The translations under genes were made by a program, and so were the position numbers. From NCBI GenBank assembly GCA_026225945.1, contig JAMJFZ010000320.1, positions 15,135,001 through 15,199,000 on the forward strand: 64,000 nt of DNA, given 5' to 3'. The notes below the pieces were generated by a model. The model had not been told where the DNA came from and ran no database searches. It saw nothing but the letters and a program-made list of their open reading frames with translations. Positions 54,657-64,000 of the stretch are shown in pieces. The stretch's first letter is position 1; every line of letters begins with the position of its first letter. This DNA is from Cricetomys ansorgei. Its lineage: Eukaryota > Chordata > Mammalia > Rodentia > Nesomyidae.

Positions 54657-54718
54657 ACTTAGCCCAGGGCTGCACGCATGCGAGGCACGTGCTTCCCCTC
54701 TAAGCTACAATCCCAGCC
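54657..54718 (-). mobile_element. ID-like SINE, antisense
   Basis: 'cttagcccagggctgcacgc', 'atgcgaggcacgtgcttccc' and 'taagctacaatcccagc' fit an antisense ID element. Confidence 0.65.
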
Positions 54719-55129
54719 TCAGGAAGGTGATTTGAATAGGAAGCAACCTCCCGAGTATATCCTTGGAGTCCCATTTCTCCTCTCAAGCTTAACCTAGCCA
54801 CCTTGGCCTCCCCCATCCTTATCAAATAGCTCGCCTTCCTGCTCCTCAGAATTGACATGGACTACGACTCCCTCTGTACGGTCCTGTCGTTCTTTGTTTA
54901 TTGCTGGTTTCTTGTCCTCTGCTTCTTCCCTTCTCTGCATTTTGGGGATGGTGCTGGGGACTAGATCCAGGGTCTTATCCACGCCAGGCAGGCACTCTCC
55001 CACTGAACTGTATCCCTAACCCTCTTTATTTTACTTTTTATTTTGAGACAGAGTCTCACTGAGTTCTCTGGGCTAAACTTGAATTCACTGCCTTGAACAC
55101 TTTTGTTTGCTTTGCTTTGTTTTGTTTTT

Positions 55130-55272
55130 TCTCTTCCTCTGCTGTAACTCTGGCTGTCCTGGAACTCGCTCTGTAGACCAGGCTGGTCTCGAACTCAAAG
55201 AATTCAAAGAGAGGCCTGCCTCTGCCTTCCGGAGTGCTAGGATTACAGGTGTGTGCTGCTACCACCCGGCTA
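55130..55272 (-). mobile_element. B1 SINE inserted in B4
   Basis: 'ctgctgtaactctggctgtc', 'ctctgtagaccaggctggtc', 'agtgctaggattacaggtgt' and 'gctaccacccggct' with a T-rich tail at 55103-55130. A 9-base direct duplication 'caaagaattcaaagag' is visible inside at about 55196. Flanking 'ccttgaacactttt' and 'ccttggacattt' look like decayed target duplications. Confidence 0.88.
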
Positions 55273-55285
55273 CCTTGGACATTTG

Positions 55286-55494
55286 TAAAGACTTATTTTT
55301 GTGTGTGTACATGTGTTTCACTATGTTGCCACGTGTGGCTGAGTATAAATCACATGTGTTCATGAAGATGTTGAGTCCCCCAGAGTTACAGGAAGTTGGG
55401 AGCTGTCCAGTGTGGGTGCTGGGAACTGAACTCAGGTCCTTTGGAAGAGCAACAAGTACTGTTAACCACTGAGCTATCTCTCTCCAGGCCCACT
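55286..55494 (-). mobile_element. B2/B3-type SINE inserted in B4
   Basis: 'aaagacttatttttgtgtgt', 'gagttacaggaagttgggag', 'gtgggtgctgggaactgaac', 'tcaggtcctttggaagagca' and 'ccactgagctatctctctcc'. Right flank 'acttggaactttgg' resembles the B1 flanks, so both insertions used about the same site. Confidence 0.88.
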
Positions 55495-55579
55495 TGGAAC
55501 TTTGGAAATCTTTGTCTTTGCCTCTCGAGTAGCTGGGACTGCAGGCACACAGGCACCACCATGCCTGGCTAAATACAAA

Positions 55580-56885
55580 TTTTTTTAAATTAAAAGATGT
55601 AAACACTTTTATTGAGGAATGACTTTGTGCTAGTGACTCATTTTATGAGTCAGATTGAAACCAAATGCAAAGTAATGGCATTCCATCCCATTTTCTCAGG
55701 CTGAGCCCAGGCTCAGGAAAATGAGGTTGATGTACGCAAATGCCACCGGCCACTGGCAGAGCTGCAACTCAGACTATGTGGTGTAGTGGCTTGGTAAAGT
55801 GTATTCAAGTTTCAGTGGGGGAAGTAAGCCCACAGTGTCCTTCATTTGGAGGGTGCTTTGTTTATTCCCTCAAGATCTGAAGATCAGTTATGCAACTAGA
55901 AAGTGCCATCCAAGAATGGTTGAGTAAAACCACTCAAACAGAGGGATGGACTGTGCACAGTTAGAAATGTGAGTCCACTGTGTTAAATCAATAGTCAGGC
56001 ACGTGATCCGGCCTCGTGTTAGCAGGGATCCCTGCAACGCTGGTAACAAGCCACACTGGTTACTTCCACTGTCGCCTTGTGCTGCCTGTTTGGCTTTCCG
56101 GGGTGTTTGCAAACAAGAGTTTCCTGCAGAAGATACTATCTCCATACCTGAGAGAGCTGTGGCGCGGAATAGCCCAGTGGGCAGCTCGGAAGAGGGAGGC
56201 TCCCCCTCTTTCCCACCCAAATCACAGGGCTGGAAGTGTCCTCAGCGTTGAATTAATTGACCAGTGCAACAATGGAAGATTCTTTGTGATTCGTGTTGCC
56301 TTCAGAGACGGCAGAAATGAGGCTTCTGGCAATGGCCTGGAGCGGTCTGGGCGCGCTCGGGCCGTTCCCCCACCACTGCGCTGTGAATTATGCTTTATCC
56401 ACTGCTTTTGTGACTTTTGAATATTGATGTTGGGAAAACGGCAACAGAGCTAGAGATATTTGTTGACAGGGTAAAAACTGTCCATTTCTTAGTGAAAGGG
56501 AGGCTCAGACAGGGCTGTGCCGAGGGCCCTGCTGGATTAGTATGCTTGGCTGCCTCTCTCTGTGCAACCATCATCCTAATAACGAAACTGGATATGCAGA
56601 AGCCCTTTCCTACTTCTGCTCGGGGCAGGCAAGCCCCAGAACAGCCCCAGTGCATGGGGACACTTGGGCAGAGATGGCTACTATGCAGATCACTGTCTAA
56701 GAGGATGCGTCCGAGATGAGTCTAAGCTGGCTTGCTTATTTATTTACTTGTTTGTTATTTATTTATTTCATATTCAACAAATGAAGGCTAGAGCCAGGTT
56801 GGTTCTAGGAAGCCACTTAACAGCCCCACCTCCACCCTTTTGTCTTAACTTGGGGTTGGTAATTTATTTAATGCCCCCTCACCCC
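55580..56885. other. Unassigned sequence
   Basis: No young repeat between 55600 and 56700. Overlapping frames at 55888-56420 on both strands have no recognisable motif. TTTA-rich words appear at about 56735-56765. No RNA gene seen. Confidence 0.3.
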
Positions 56886-56887
56886 CA

Positions 56888-57021
56888 GACAGGGTTTCTC
56901 TGTTGTAACTCTGGCTGTCCTGGAACTCACTCTGTAGACCAGGCTGGCCTCGAACTCACAGAGATCCACCTGCCTCTGCTTCTGGAGTGCTTGGATTAAA
57001 GACATGTGCCACCATCTGGCT
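56888..57021 (-). mobile_element. B1 SINE
   Basis: 'agacagggtttctctgttgt', 'aactctggctgtcctggaac', 'ggcctcgaactcacagagat' and 'gtgccaccatctggct'. Same subfamily features as the copy at 3358. Confidence 0.93.
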
Positions 57022-57023
57022 CC

Positions 57024-57046
57024 CATTTATTTATTTATTTATTTAG
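57024..57046 (+). repeat. (TTTA)n microsatellite
   Basis: 'catttatttatttatttatt', probably grown from the A-rich tail of the adjacent antisense SINE. Confidence 0.9.
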
Positions 57047-57059
57047 GGTTTTTTTTGGC

Positions 57060-57271
57060 AATTTTTTTAAAGATTGATATATTTTCATTTCATGTGTGAG
57101 CCCTCATTTGTGAATGTGTACCACACCTGTGCAGTGCTCACAAAGGACAGAAGAGAGCATTGGATCCCCTGGAACTGGAGTTATGAGCTGCTATGTGAGT
57201 GCTGGGAACTGAATCCAGGTCCTCTGGAAGAGCAGCAACCACTCTTAATTGCTGAGCTGTTTCTCTAGCCC
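57060..57271 (-). mobile_element. B2/B3-type SINE, full length
   Basis: 'tttttttaaagattgatata', 'gagcattggatcccctggaa', 'gagtgctgggaactgaatcc', 'aggtcctctggaagagcag' and 'gctgagctgtttctctagcc'. Confidence 0.92.
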
Positions 57272-57273
57272 AT

Positions 57274-57770
57274 AACCTGTTTCTCTTTATAGGAACACAT
57301 AGTAAAAATTCGGATCTTAAAGGCCGTATTGTCTCTTATTGGAGCTATGTAGCTGTACATACATAACATGAAAGCTGCCATGGGCAACACAGCAATGAAT
57401 AAATCCATGACTTGCTTCTATAAACCCTAACCTATCCTCATCAAAATGTGGGTCATATAATATTCATGTCATAAGTATCATTCTGGTGTTTCATTTAGAA
57501 ATGTAAATACCGTTCTTAGATTTCAGGCCAGACCGAAATGGGTCCCGGGGTGTATTTGGTCTGTGGCCCATAATTTCCCTGTCCCGAGTTACAGCATTAG
57601 AAATTCTCAGACAGGTTTCAGACAGGTCTGTGATTTGTTTTCTAAGCCATCATTCCTCTGCCTCAGCACATCCTCATATTCAGTGAGTTGTGCACAGCTA
57701 CATGAGCCAAGCCCAGAAGCCCGCCTAAACTCAGAAACTCCGGCCCCCTGCTTGCCTCACACGCTGTGGT
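57274..57770. other. Unassigned sequence
   Basis: No recognised repeat or exon. Confidence 0.3.
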
Positions 57771-57772
57771 AG

Positions 57773-58019
57773 GCACACACATATAAACAGACAGACAGAC
57801 ACACACAGACAGACAGACACACAGACAGACAGACACAGACACACACACAGACACACACACATACACATAGACAGACAGACACACATACACACAGACAGAC
57901 ACACACAGACAGATACACATACACACAGACAGACACACACACACAGACAGACATACACACAGACAGACACACATACACACAGACAGACACACATACACAC
58001 AGACAGACACACAGACAGA

Positions 58020-58057
<38 letters not shown>
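57773..58057 (+). repeat. (CA)n/(CAGA)n compound microsatellite
   Basis: CA runs alternating with CAGACAGA blocks and occasional CATA words, ending in a pure CA stretch. Frames across it (Cys-Val repeats) are artefacts. Confidence 0.97.
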
Positions 58058-58059
<2 letters not shown>

Positions 58060-59850
58060 GCCTGATGCTCATCACACCCTTTCCTGATTTATAAAGGATG
58101 CTATTCTTATTATTTAGGATTCTGGTTATAACAATTATGTAAACCAGAAATCTAGACTTATATACTGAAATAAAGGAATTTAAACTAGCAGAACATTTTA
58201 GAAATCAGTAGCAAGAGCAGAAACATCATCTTCTTTATGTGAATTTGCTGAGTATATTTCTTTCTTCACCTTCAGATAATTCCTTATAACATGCTATAAA
58301 GTGAGATTCTAACACAAAATCTGTGTGCACTACAAACTTGTTAAAGTTACATTTGAATGGTTATCTTCTTACTGCTCATATAATGATTAGACTAGTTAGC
58401 ATATATAGGAATATGTATAACAACTGTCCAGTAACACCAAGGTTATTGACTGGTTTATGAATGTTCTGTGAGATGAGTACCGGTTGCACGTCAGAGTTTA
58501 CCAATGCTCGGAAATCTGGGCCTCAAATAATGGTGATGCAGGCAAAGGAAGCACTGTAGTGACATCTGAACTGAGCTCCGACAGCTTGTGCCTTCAACTG
58601 CTCTCTGTGAATGTGATGACTGACAACAGTTGACTTGCTTGTCAGGATCAAAAGAAGTAGCTTGTGTGAAGGCTGTCTCTGAGGTGTCCGGAAAGCCATG
58701 GCTGCTGTTTGCCAAGCCTGAATGCAGTGTTTTGTTCATGGTTCACAAACCTGGCTTGGGTGTTAGAATCAGTTGTGGGAGTAGGTAGAGGGACAAACAG
58801 ACTCTCCAGCCTGCCTCTGCCCCACAGAATGGGGATTTCTCTGGAGGACTCTCCCCTAAATTTCATGCCGTTGTTCTTCATCGCCAAGAAGGGCATTGGA
58901 AGAACCTGGAAGTGGGGAGAGCTGGTGCTCAGGGTATATGAATCTCTACTGCCCTGAAGTTTGCAGAGCTGTTCTCATCCTTTATTGACACGTTTGTGAG
59001 CGAGCCTGAGAGACTGTACATCATGTACGTGCGACAGATCGACAACATACTTTCCTGTTTGGCTACTCCAAACTCATCATTGAAAATGTCTTTTCAAGTT
59101 ATTTCCGGAGCTAACACAATCATAATGTTGGCACATGCAGATCACAAACACAGAAAGAATCTCAATGATGTCGAAAAGATACATCGATTCTGAATTCCTC
59201 ACTTTAAAAACATTTCTTTTTTTGCATTGACTCTCATTTACGTGAAGGAAATTGTAGATTTCAAATGAACATGTCTGCCTCCACATGGGCGGCCCAGATT
59301 GTTTCTGACAGTACCATTCAGTAGTATGTACATACGCACACATGTGCTCATGAAGTATTCAGCGCTTCCTCTTCCGATGTGTCGTGAGAGACACAGCAAA
59401 GCATTCCTCTGTGTGCAGAATCTCGCCTCAAATATTGTGTTCACTGTTTCCCAGGGACCTTGTTAGACTTTTAAATAAACTGTAATCCTACGGTCCTTAT
59501 CTCAGAAGTTCACAGGCCTGTAGGAGGATAATCAGGAAATAAATCATTGGAAATATTTATTGGAATGAGTATCAATTTATTTTAATTAAATCATATTTTA
59601 AAATTATATCCACTATAAAAGCAAAGATGCCCCCTCTCAGCCCCTGTGGATATGCTAAGATCAGTGTGTCTGTGTGTCTGAGCCTTTGAAGGAGTGCTCC
59701 TCTGAGGTGAGTTCTGCTCAGCACCCACTCTGAGCGTCTCTCTGGAAATTGACAACTCTCTAGAGAGAGCTTTCCAGCAAAGCCCTGAATATCTCTGCTT
59801 TTCTGCTCCCCGTTGTTCCTCAAAGGAAGCAAATGAGAAATGGAACGTGT
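58060..59850. other. Unassigned sequence
   Basis: AT-rich to about 58460, then mixed. Frames at 58709-58957 and 58996-59193 have ordinary composition but no family match. A weak acceptor-like 'ccctgaagtttgcag' precedes 'agctgttctcatcctttat' at about 58970. About 59440-59550 may be an old L2 trace. Confidence 0.3.
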
Positions 59851-59852
59851 TT

Positions 59853-59946
59853 GTATTCTCCCATCCAAGTGCTGACCGGGTCTCACCTTGCTCAGCTTCT
59901 GAGATCAGACGGATCAAACATGCTGGGTGTCATGGTAATACATGAC
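59853..59946 (-). pseudogene. 5S rRNA-derived pseudogene
   Basis: The + strand shows the reverse complement of 5S rRNA: 'tctcccatccaagtgctgac', then 'cttgctcagcttctgagatc', 'agacggatcaaacatgctgg' and 'gtgtcatggt'. These correspond to box C, the A-box/intermediate element and the 5' third of the gene. About eight bases before 'tctcccatcc' are missing and the 5' third is strongly diverged, so a functional gene is unlikely. No T-run terminator follows on the minus strand. Confidence 0.85.
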
Positions 59947-59947
59947 T

Positions 59948-60208
59948 TGTGACCCGATCTCTCATTTGAGCTTCTGTTGGTCTTCTCCCAGATACGGAGG
60001 CTCCAGCCTTTGAAGTCACCTCCGCCTCTTCTGTCTCCAGGTCTGCTTGACCTTCTACTGCCAGCTTCTTATTTCTAGATTTTTGTGTTTTGAACCAGCC
60101 GCTGTGGGCTCCTCCGAGACTCTGTGTAAATTTTCTTAGAAATTTGAGTGTTCATTGGAAAATTTACAGTTTTGATTTCCGTGTTCGGAACAACAATGAA
60201 ATGTATAG
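59948..60208. other. Unassigned sequence
   Basis: No further repeat recognised. Confidence 0.3.
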
Positions 60209-60210
60209 GT

Positions 60211-60313
60211 GAGTGTTTGGCCTCAACAGAGGCTGAGGCGTGAGGATTGCGAGTTCAAGGCCACCATGGGTGACATAGCAAGACTCTTCCTCAAAAAGGA
60301 AATAAGTAAAATG
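60211..60313 (+). mobile_element. B1 SINE, 3' part, old
   Basis: 'aggctgaggcgtgaggattg', 'cgagttcaaggccaccatgg' and 'gacatagcaagactcttcct' then an A-rich tail. The left third is missing. Confidence 0.75.
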
Positions 60314-60439
60314 CAAGTCTGGAACTAACGTGACATATTTTAGCTTCCACATGTATACTGTGTGTTTGTTATCTCTGCGTGACCTTAGAACGTTACTAGA
60401 AACTTTGGGGTCTCCCTAACTTATGTGATACACACTGCC

Positions 60440-61120
60440 AGGGAGACTGGGGTTTTTAGTTTTATTAATAAAAGAATTTAAAAGCAGACTCACTAGGAAG
60501 TGCAAGGACAATTTTATTAGAGATTGAGAGAAAGACACTGAGACAGGAAGACTGAAAATCTTGGTGGGTTGCCAGGAAGAGAGAGACAGACAGAAAGCCA
60601 TGCCTTTAAGAAGGCAGGCGGGCTCAGTAACAACGGAGGTCAGAAAGCTGACACATGGCAGACCAGCAGTTGAATAACAAAAGGAGAGAGGGATTTCAGA
60701 GGAAGGGCGAGAAAGCCAAGAGCGTCTAGGAGGGCATGCCAAGACTTTGGGGAACGAGACAGAAAGATGAAAAGGGAAGTTCTGCATTTCTGAGTAACTC
60801 CAGGAGAGGCTCACCATAGCTATATTTCAGTGCCTCCATAAGCAACCGCACCGAAGGAGAAGCTTCTGGAAGGTTAAGTACATAAAGGGCACTCCTCCCC
60901 ATCTCCTTAGAATGTGTTTAGGTGGCTCAGATTTCCTGAGTCGGGAGGGTAGACTCCTGGGCAGGTGTTTTGTAGGCTCAGTTGGATTAACTCTCTAAGC
61001 AAGGAGACAATAGTGTATAATGTTCTAATCTTTGGAGTAGATCAGAATGTAATAGCTCTACCCAGGGCCCAAGGCAGATTCCCTTAGCGGGGGTCCATCC
61101 TCAGTTTCCTCTAGGGCTAT
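60440..61120 (-). mobile_element. Possible ERV LTR, antisense
   Basis: 'aaggacaattttattagaga' contains TTTATT, so the minus strand has AATAAA. Downstream a purine-rich 'gagagaaagacactgagaca' and 'catgcctttaagaaggcagg' recall rodent ERV LTRs in antisense. Boundaries and family are uncertain, and no internal genes adjoin it. Confidence 0.35.
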
Positions 61121-61152
61121 TTATCCCCTGGCTTTGTTGTCCTGCAACAATG

Positions 61153-61203
<51 letters not shown>
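61153..61203 (+). repeat. (CA)n microsatellite
   Basis: About 25 uninterrupted CA units, the longest pure CA run in the window and probably polymorphic. Confidence 0.97.
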
Positions 61204-61204
<1 letters not shown>

Positions 61205-61205
61205 C

Positions 61206-62410
61206 GCTATATGCAGATATGGTTGTATTCAGCATGTATAACTGAAAATCTTAAATTTAAAATGCTCCCAAATCTGAAACTTTTTTGATCAACAATGTGA
61301 CACCAGATGTAGAAATTATCATAGCACAGAACTTTTGTCTCATGCTCAAAATTATCATTTTAAAAATTGTATAGAACTCCTTTCAGATTGTCCGTATGAA
61401 CCGCAAGTAAATTTTGTATATTTGAAACCGGGACAAGCAGAGGGAGATGTCCTTGAGTGTGATGGAGACTTTCACTTCAGGTGAGTTTAACTCGGGGGTC
61501 TAGGGTTCTGGACAATCAGCAGCCACCGGGCCATCCCAGCTTTATGATTCTCTGTCTTGCAAACTTGGAAGACTCAATTCCACAGACAGCCGAAAGGTGG
61601 GTTTCAGAAAGGCGCTCCTGCATTAGAGGAGTGGGTCCCAAGAAAGGGCTGCTCCTGAGGAGCCCACTGAGTTGAGGCGCGGAGGACGGCTGATCCGTTG
61701 TCTAGTCACCCCACCCACAAGGCTTTTATGTACTTCCCCACTCCGGCGACTGGGGTGTCATACACATCTTCCAAGACGTAGCGGCCAGGTCACTGTGCTC
61801 CGTAAGCTGCTGCGTCAGAGGAGAAGTGATGAAGGCGGGACCCAGTGTAAGAGTCAACATGTCTAAACATCTCCACGTTCACCTTCCGTGGCCTTGGGCC
61901 AGAAGAGAATTGGTGGTGGAACCTAGACATGTTGGGCTTCTGGCCAACATGGAGCAGGTTGTCCAGGTAAGAAAGCAGATCTGATCTTTCAAAGTCTCTA
62001 CCTTGAACTTGCCTGATCTTTTTTTTTTGCTTCCTGTTCCCATCATTTAAGCTTGAGTTCCGTCTCTGATGCATCTCATTACGTGTGTTCATATATTCCC
62101 AACCCCCAAATCCCTGAAATCTAGGCCCCTTCTGGCCCCAGGCATTTTGGATAAGGGGGATTTACCTACTATCGTGGCTTTCTTCCTCGTTTCCAGGAAC
62201 AGCTTCGGGTCTTTGGGTGCTAATGTACTATTTAGTCATGTTAACATGACATTAACGTGTTTATGAGATTTCAATAAGGTGTTAATGCCACGTTAAGATG
62301 ACATTTGGCTTACTCATCCCCTATTTTTAGATGTTCGGGTCATTTTCATTGCTTGACTGTCTCGAGTAGTATAGTTTAAAATGCCTTTGCACAAAATGGC
62401 TATCTTCTGG
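61206..62410. other. Unassigned sequence
   Basis: No family recognised. Short frames around 61481-61866 and 61790-62092 look incidental. 'catgttaacatgacattaac' near 62238 and 'aatgccacgttaagatgaca' near 62284 form a loose repeat. Confidence 0.3.
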
Positions 62411-62412
62411 GT

Positions 62413-62704
62413 CAGTGCTTCTCTCCTAGTTCTGACCATTAGGTTCTGACCAGCCTAAGGCCACGACCCTTTAACCCAGTTCCTCATGCTGTGGTGACCC
62501 CCCAACCATAAACTCATTTTCGTGCTACCTCTTAACTGTAATTTTGCTGCTGTTATGGATCTTAATGTTAAATATATGATGTGCAGATGGTCTTAGGCAA
62601 CCCCTGTGAAAGGGTTGTTTGACACCCCCCGCTCAACCCTCGCCAATCCCTACCTTTCCCCCAACCCCGCAAAGGGGTTTCGACCCACAGGTTGAGAACC
62701 GCTG
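62413..62704. mobile_element. URR1-type hAT non-autonomous DNA transposon
   Basis: Left end 'cagtgcttctctcct' and right end 'aggttgagaaccgctg' are imperfect terminal inverted repeats. Inside are 'cacgaccctttaacccagtt', 'ataaactcattttcgtgcta', 'aactgtaattttgctgctgt' and 'gatggtcttaggcaacccc'. Near full length with a small insertion near the left end and a C-rich expansion at about 62625-62665. No transposase frame, as expected. Confidence 0.82.
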
Positions 62705-62705
62705 G

Positions 62706-62955
62706 TCTTGGTTGTGCTTTGGAGAATTTTTTAATTAAATTACTAGGTTAAATTCTTGCAATGGTAAGCTTTTGTTTTAATGACTAGATCAGATGGTGGA
62801 ACTGTAAGCGTCCTCTTTAGATGTGCTTTCCTCTCCCGTTAAACTCTTTTTGACTTGGTAGCAGGAACAGATGATGCTTGCTGTCCTTCTGCAGCCCCGC
62901 CGTCACTGCCTCCCTGACCGTTCTTTCTGTCTCTGCACCAGCCGTCCTCTGATCA
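62706..62955. other. Unassigned sequence
   Basis: No recognised repeat or exon. Confidence 0.3.
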
Positions 62956-62959
62956 GTAA

Positions 62960-63717
62960 TGCTTGAGGTGCATACTGCTCCAGCCAAGCTAATGCTTGCA
63001 GCCTGCAGATCGATTCTTGTTGCTCCTCAGAACACAGCAGGAGAGCTTTCTTTTGCCTGCCAGATAAAGTCCAGCAACACGGTTGGGCGCACAGAGACCT
63101 TCAGGGTGTGCTTCTGTTTCCCTTTCTAAGCTGGTCTGTGGCTGCTGCCAGGATGTTCTGGAAGCTCATCCCGAGGCGCTATTTTCAACTGGGAATGTAC
63201 GTAATGCTCCCTCAGTCTGACATGGACTCCTTCACGCTGCCTGCCATTTTATATGTTCTTCAGGACTCAGTTTGGTGTCTCGGGCTTCCCCTCTTCCACC
63301 CTCATTGCCTGCTCCAATCCCATTCTTTCAGCATCTTCCCCATTTATCATCAAAGCCTTTGCCGGTGTCGAAGCTCTCTGTTACCTGTTCTGTGTCCTGA
63401 GAATGGAGGTTCCATTAGTTATCTGAATGAATAGTTGTTATTTTGGTTTAATGATCTATAAGCAGACAGCTTATAGATAGGTCTACTTACTGTAACTAGA
63501 GGCTACATCTATGATATCTATGATAGTTCTAGCATATCAAATAATGTGTTAAGCTTCTCTTTTTCCAATCATTTCTTATTGGGCAGCATTTGGAATTTTG
63601 TTTACTAACTAAATCCTAAACCCTAGATTGTGAGCTCTCTTGTTCATTGGTATTCCCAGTGCTTAACACTAATACCTGGTACCGAGTAAGCACCCACTAA
63701 CTGTTTGTTGAATGAAT
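62960..63717 (+). mobile_element. L2 LINE 3' region, sense
   Basis: 'gcatactgctccagccaagc' and 'atcttccccatttatcatca' belong to the L2 3' ORF2/UTR. The end 'gttcattggtattcccagtg', 'ctaatacctggtaccgagta' and 'ctgtttgttgaatgaatgaa' is the L2 3' tail, which is unmistakable. The middle is diverged, so one or several pieces may be present. Confidence 0.65.
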
Positions 63718-64000
63718 GAAACATGGAGAGAAGGCAGTCAGCATGTGCATACTGCAGGTCGACATTGTGCTTTTCTTGACTGAGGGCCAGTGTAAATCAT
63801 GATATGTCCAGCTTGTCTCTTTAATGGCAATGCCTTAGAAATACCAACTATAGACTAGGAATCTGATTCCATGGTATAGTGGTGTGATGGTCTTTCTGTC
63901 TCACCACAAGGAGGCCAGAATCCTCAGGAAGCCAGCTTCTTCTCATTTGTCAACACCAACTGACAAATGGAGCATCAACTCTAAACCAGCATCTGTTTTG
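63718..64000. other. Unassigned sequence with short hairpin
   Basis: A perfect 9-bp inverted repeat, CATTTGTCA at 63944 and TGACAAATG at 63961, is separated by eight bases. No exon or repeat recognised. Confidence 0.4.

Larger units (their letters stand above)
54946..55578 (-). mobile_element. B4 SINE (ID-B1 fusion) split by B1 and B2 insertions
   Basis: The antisense ID part (54946-55021: 'gtgctggggactagatccag', 'tgaactgtatccctaac') joins the start of an antisense B1 (55022-55092: 'tttgagacagagtctcactg'). The matching remainder lies at 55505-55578 ('cctctcgagtagctgggact', 'caccaccatgcctggct'). Between them a B1 and then a B2 are inserted. Confidence 0.75.

Noticed and set aside
57663..58075. 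Minus-strand frames of 99-129 codons
   Set aside because: They lie in a CA/CAGA compound microsatellite.
58709..59193. Frames with ordinary amino-acid composition and an acceptor-like site near 58970
   Set aside because: No recognised protein family, a stop shortly before the site, and no matching donor. Kept only as a note under the unassigned interval.
1..64000. Bacterial-type operons, ribosome binding sites, origins or integrated bacterial DNA
   Set aside because: The rodent SINE, LINE and LTR content shows this is mammalian nuclear DNA throughout; no prokaryotic gene organisation was seen.

Overview
This is a mammalian nuclear genomic window, from a muroid rodent. Rodent-specific SINEs identify it: 7SL-derived B1 monomers, tRNA-derived B2/B3-type copies, ID elements and ID-B1 fusions (B4 type). 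Also present are URR1-type hAT transposons, ERVL/MaLR-like LTRs (ORR1/MT2 style) and rodent L1 3'-UTR pieces. They sit on an old layer of L2, MIR, MLT1 and palindromic DNA transposon remnants. The B1 copies carry 'cagagatcc' rather than the form I associate with mouse, and ID copies are too few for rat, so I leave the species open. Repeat family names come from memory of consensus sequences and not from a search.

The window is essentially non-coding. Almost every long open frame falls in (TG)n/(CA)n repeats, SINEs, decayed L1 or shifted GC-rich frames. The one good gene signal is a CpG island at about 42.14-42.74 kb. It holds a tandem GC-box array, a TATA-less promoter, an ATG in acceptable Kozak context and a consensus splice donor (GTGAGT) immediately after three codons (Met-Arg-Arg). 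I read this as the promoter and first coding exon of a + strand gene whose remaining exons lie to the right, with a large first intron. I could not identify the gene. A short protein-like block at about 48.94-49.20 kb is either a downstream exon or, more likely, a frameshifted processed pseudogene.

Layout. 0-11 kb: B1, B3 and B4 SINEs, two ERVL-like LTRs, L2 and MIR copies, and a 10-bp repeat of E-box palindromes. 11.2-11.6 kb: a (TG/CG)n tract. 12-17 kb: an ORR1-like LTR, SINEs and a 1-kb TG-rich satellite. 17-20.5 kb: antisense L1 3' ends and MLT1. 21-24.1 kb: a 77-bp minisatellite, a URR1 transposon, B4 SINEs and CA repeats. 25-31.9 kb: ID pair, a possible ERV LTR with an octamer motif, B2 elements, an old L1 fragment and an ERVL-like LTR. 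32-37.4 kb: nested and solo LTRs and a MIR. 38.7-40.5 kb: L1 3' end split by an LTR. 42.1-42.8 kb: the promoter. 43-48.5 kb: intronic old repeats (MLT1, MIR, L2). 50-53.4 kb: a deleted, SINE-interrupted L1. 54.6-57.3 kb: a nested SINE cluster. 57.8-58.06 kb: CA/CAGA repeat. 59.85-59.95 kb: a 5S rRNA pseudogene. 60-64 kb: a possible LTR, a CA repeat, a URR1 transposon and an L2 tail.

No tRNA gene, CRISPR array, operon or intact coding gene was seen. I found no convincing new biological system. The most useful leads are the unidentified CpG-island promoter with its three-codon exon and the helically phased E-box repeat.
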